This document shows, one piece after another, positions 61,696-64,000 of a stretch of DNA of 64,000 nt. The DNA lies in NCBI GenBank assembly GCA_024231975.1, contig JAAEQB010000108.1:124001-188000 (forward strand). The letters run 5' to 3'. Source of the DNA: Allobosea sp. (GTDB lineage: Bacteria > Pseudomonadota > Alphaproteobacteria > Rhizobiales > Beijerinckiaceae). The stretch's first letter is position 1. Every line of letters starts with the position of its first letter. The notes under the pieces are model-generated. The model worked only from the letters and a program-made list of their open reading frames with translations, was not told the origin of the DNA and did no database searches. The translations under genes were made by a program, and so were the position numbers.

Positions 61696-62214
61696 TCACG
61701 CGTCGAACACGCCCTTCAAAAAGTCCTGCTTGCCGATCTGGAAGCCGTTCTCGCGCAGGATGTCGTAGGCCGTCGTGGCGTGGAAATAGAAGTTCGGCAA
61801 AGCGAAGCGCGTGAGATAGTCGGCGCCCTTCATTGTCACGGTGGCAGAAGGGCCGCGAGGGAAGGTCACGTCCTTGTCGAGCCCGGCATCGAGCGCGCTC
61901 TTGTCGACCGAGGCGATGAAGTCGAGCGTCCGGGCGATCCGCGCCTTCAGTTCCTCGAAGCTCTTCTCCTCGTCGGGGAAGCGCGGATTCTCAGCTCCGC
62001 TCACCCGGGCCGCGGCATTCTTGGCGAAATCCGACATCAGCTGGATCTGCCGGGTGAAGGACAGCATGTCGGGCGCGAGCCGGCTCGAGAGCAGCACCTC
62101 CACCTGGATTTTGCGCTGGGAAGCTTCGGCCGTGGCCTTGTCGAGGATGGCGTCGAGCGCCTTCAGGGTCTGGATGAAACCGGGGAAGACGGCGTCATAG
62201 GCGGAAAGCGGCAT
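61696..62214 (-). CDS. DUF1993 family protein
   Basis: A 172-residue soluble helical protein. MPLSAYDAVFPGFIQTLKALDAILDKA at the start and LPNFYFHATTAYDILRENGFQIGKQDFL at the end match DUF1993, a DinB-like four-helix fold. ATG 62214 has GAGG seven bases upstream. Its histidine pattern might bind metal, but the function is unknown. It lies after the efp terminator on the minus strand. Confidence 0.85.
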   Translation of the reverse strand: MPLSAYDAVFPGFIQTLKALDAILDKATAEASQRKIQVEVLLSSRLAPDMLSFTRQIQLMSDFAKNAAARVSGAENPRFPDEEKSFEELKARIARTLDFIASVDKSALDAGLDKDVTFPRGPSATVTMKGADYLTRFALPNFYFHATTAYDILRENGFQIGKQDFLKGVFDA

Positions 62215-62231
62215 CGGAAACCTCACCAACG

Positions 62232-62255
62232 AAAACGGGCCCGGAAAAGGGCCCG
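62232..62255 (-). terminator. Terminator of efp
   Basis: On the minus strand CGGGCCC (62255-62249) and GGGCCCG (62242-62236) form a seven-bp stem with a TTTTCC loop followed by TTTT at 62235-62232. It lies 51 bases after the efp stop. Confidence 0.85.
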
Positions 62256-62305
62256 CTGTCATCATCGATATAAGGCTTCGCCGCCGCTGTCAGCGGCAGA
62301 AGGCG

Positions 62306-62875
62306 TCAGTCCTTGGCGCGCTCGACATAGGAGCCGTCGGCGGTCATCACCACGATGCGGGTGCCGACGCCGACATGCGGCGGCACGGCGCTGCGCACGC
62401 CGTTGGAGAGGATCGCCGGCTTGTAGGAGGAGGAGGCGGTCTGGCCCTTGGTCACCGGCTCGGTCTCGGCGACTTCGAGGGTGACGCGCTGCGGCAGTTC
62501 GATCGCGACGGCGCGGTCGTCGAAGACCGAGAGCGTGACCTTCATGCCTTCCTGGAGATAGGGCGCCATGTCGCCGACCACGTCGCCATCGACCGGGAGC
62601 TGGTCGTAGGTCTCGGGGTTCATGAACACGTACTGCGCGCCGTCCTGGTAGAGATAGGTGAAGTCGCGATCCTCGACATAGGCGCGCTCGACCTGCTCGG
62701 TCGTCTTGTAGCGCTGCGTGACCTTCACGCCGTCGGCGATGCGGCGCATGTCGATCTGCGTCGTCGGCGTGCCCTTGCCCGGGAAGAAGCTCTCGGCCGA
62801 GAGCACGGAGCAGAGATGCCCGTCGACTTCGAGGACGTTGCCCTTGCGGACGGAAGAGGCGATGACCTTGACCAC
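62306..62875 (-). CDS. efp: Elongation factor P
   Basis: A 189-residue translation factor that rescues ribosomes at polyproline stretches. Three OB-like domains are evident. Lys34 in SFFPGKGTPTTQ is the residue that EpmA beta-lysylates. The start is GTG 62875. The gene for EpmA is divergent at 63010, 134 bp away, so factor and modifying enzyme are neighbours. A terminator follows at 62232-62255. Confidence 0.97.
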   Translation of the reverse strand: MVKVIASSVRKGNVLEVDGHLCSVLSAESFFPGKGTPTTQIDMRRIADGVKVTQRYKTTEQVERAYVEDRDFTYLYQDGAQYVFMNPETYDQLPVDGDVVGDMAPYLQEGMKVTLSVFDDRAVAIELPQRVTLEVAETEPVTKGQTASSSYKPAILSNGVRSAVPPHVGVGTRIVVMTADGSYVERAKD

Positions 62876-63009
62876 GTGACTATTTCCTTGGCTGGCGCGG
62901 GCGCTGTCCGCGCGCTATGCAAAATCCTGTGCCGCGCCACTACCGCATTCGGGGCGCAAACGGAAGCGCGCAGGCCGCTTTTGAAAGGCTTTCAGCGCAG
63001 CGAGGTTCC

Positions 63010-64000
63010 ATGAGCGAGACGCTCCCGCCCTTCTGGCGGCCGGACATCCATGCCGATCGGCGCCCGGCGCTGCTCGCACGCGGGCGGATCAAGGCGGCGC
63101 TGCGGCGCTGGTTCGAGGCGCGCGACTTCATCGAGGTCGAGGCCGCGGTCCTGCAGCTCTCGCCGGGCAACGAGACGCATCTGCACGGCTTTGCCACCAC
63201 GCTGATCGACGATGCCGGCGCCAGCCATCCCTATTATCTGCACACCTCGCCGGAATTCGCCGCCAAGAAGCTGCTGGCGGCCGGCGAGCCGCGCCTGTTC
63301 GATTTTGCCCGCGTCTTCCGCAATCGCGAGCGCACGGCGCTGCACCATCCCGAATTCACCATGCTCGAATGGTATCGCGCAGGGGAGGATTACGAGGCGC
63401 TGATGCGGGACTGTGCCAATCTGCTGGCCGAGGCTGCCCGCGCCGCCGGCTCGACGGTCTTGCGCTGGCGCGGCAGCGAGGTCGATCCCTTTGCCGAGCC
63501 CGAGCGCGTGACCTTGCACGAGGCCTTCGCCCGCCATGCCGGCATCGACCTGATGGCGACGATCGCAGGAGACGGCGCAGTCGATCGCGCTGCGCTGGCC
63601 GCGCAGGCGCAGGCTGCCGGCATTTGCCTCGCGGAGGACGACAGCTGGTCCGACATCTTCAGCCGTATCCTCTCTGAAAAAGTCGAGCCGCAGCTCGGCC
63701 GCGGCCGCGCCACCATCCTGTGCGAGTACCCGATCTCGGAGGCGGCGCTGGCCCGACCTAAGCCAGGCGATCCGCGCGTCGCCGAGCGTTTCGAGCTCTA
63801 TGCCTGCGGCGTCGAGCTCGCCAACGCCTTCGGCGAACTGACCGACCCGGCCGAGCAGCGCCGGCGTTTCGAGACCGACATGGACGAGAAGCAGCGCATC
63901 TATGGCGAGCGCTATCCGGTCGACGAGGACTTTCTCGCCGCGCTCTCAGCGATGCCCCAGGCGTCCGGCATCGCGCTCGGCTTCGATCGCCTCGTCATGC
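63010..64000 (+). CDS. epmA: EF-P beta-lysylation enzyme EpmA, C-terminus cut by window edge
   Basis: The frame from ATG 63010 stays open to the last base, giving 330 visible codons. It is a lysyl-tRNA-synthetase-like catalytic domain without the anticodon-binding domain. Motif 2 is LFDFARVFRNRERTALHHPEFTMLEW; ELYACGVELANAFGELTDP and ALGFDRLVM match motif 3 in EpmA (GenX). It attaches beta-lysine to EF-P Lys34. Only the very end of the protein is missing. Confidence 0.94.
   Translation, partial: MSETLPPFWRPDIHADRRPALLARGRIKAALRRWFEARDFIEVEAAVLQLSPGNETHLHGFATTLIDDAGASHPYYLHTSPEFAAKKLLAAGEPRLFDFARVFRNRERTALHHPEFTMLEWYRAGEDYEALMRDCANLLAEAARAAGSTVLRWRGSEVDPFAEPERVTLHEAFARHAGIDLMATIAGDGAVDRAALAAQAQAAGICLAEDDSWSDIFSRILSEKVEPQLGRGRATILCEYPISEAALARPKPGDPRVAERFELYACGVELANAFGELTDPAEQRRRFETDMDEKQRIYGERYPVDEDFLAALSAMPQASGIALGFDRLVM

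Overview
The window reads as chromosomal DNA of a high-GC alphaproteobacterium of the order Hyphomicrobiales (Rhizobiales). Gene order, small DUF3309-type and LapA-type proteins, palindromic intergenic repeats and SAM-II riboswitches fit a Bosea-like genome; the genus is inference from gene style, not a search. Coding density is high, no tRNA, rRNA, CRISPR array or insertion sequence was seen, and most genes are housekeeping or transport. Two genes run off the window: a TonB-dependent receptor at the left edge and the EF-P lysyltransferase gene at the right edge.

Left third (1-29,900). A TonB-dependent receptor is divergent from an AraC regulator across an AT-rich inverted repeat. A KdpDE-like kinase/regulator pair, without kdpFABC, stands before TRAP permease genes dctQ-dctM that lack a binding-protein gene. 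Then come a luciferase-like oxidoreductase, a c-type cytochrome, rpsA with a perfect terminator, an Hsp70-type (YegD-like) protein, sppA, ihfB, a LapA-domain protein, an ornithine cyclodeaminase homologue, a Bug-type binding protein, mepA and an extensin-like lipoprotein. From 21,500 to 27,944 a catabolic-looking block has an IclR regulator leading a NitT/TauT-type ABC transporter on the minus strand, divergent from an EthD-like protein, a short-chain dehydrogenase and an amidase. A 21-bp perfect palindrome lies between the two arms.

Middle (29,900-46,800). dapB-alkB and grpE/glnD are followed by the most notable region: a sulfonate-type ABC operon (ssuA-ssuC-ssuB-like plus a VOC protein and a GNAT acetyltransferase) behind a TTGACA-N17-TATCAA promoter and a SAM-II riboswitch. 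About 3.8 kb downstream a second, nearly identical promoter/SAM-II cassette, whose promoter lies in the end of the acetyltransferase gene, precedes a degenerate ABC ATPase that has lost Walker A, the Q-loop, the signature and the H-loop, followed by an OsmC-family protein. The logic suggests two units induced when S-adenosylmethionine is low. MFS transporter, rmuC, def-fmt-truA and an A/T-richer lipoprotein gene follow.

Right third (46,800-64,000). dapE with a DUF805-like gene is followed by the conserved alphaproteobacterial run rnd-lptC-lptA-lptB-rpoN-hpf-ptsN (LPS export, sigma-54, ribosome hibernation, PTS-Ntr), then class I fumarase, small secreted proteins, hydrolases, an AraC/GyrI regulator, a cardiolipin synthase, a DUF1993 protein, efp and the divergent epmA whose product modifies EF-P.
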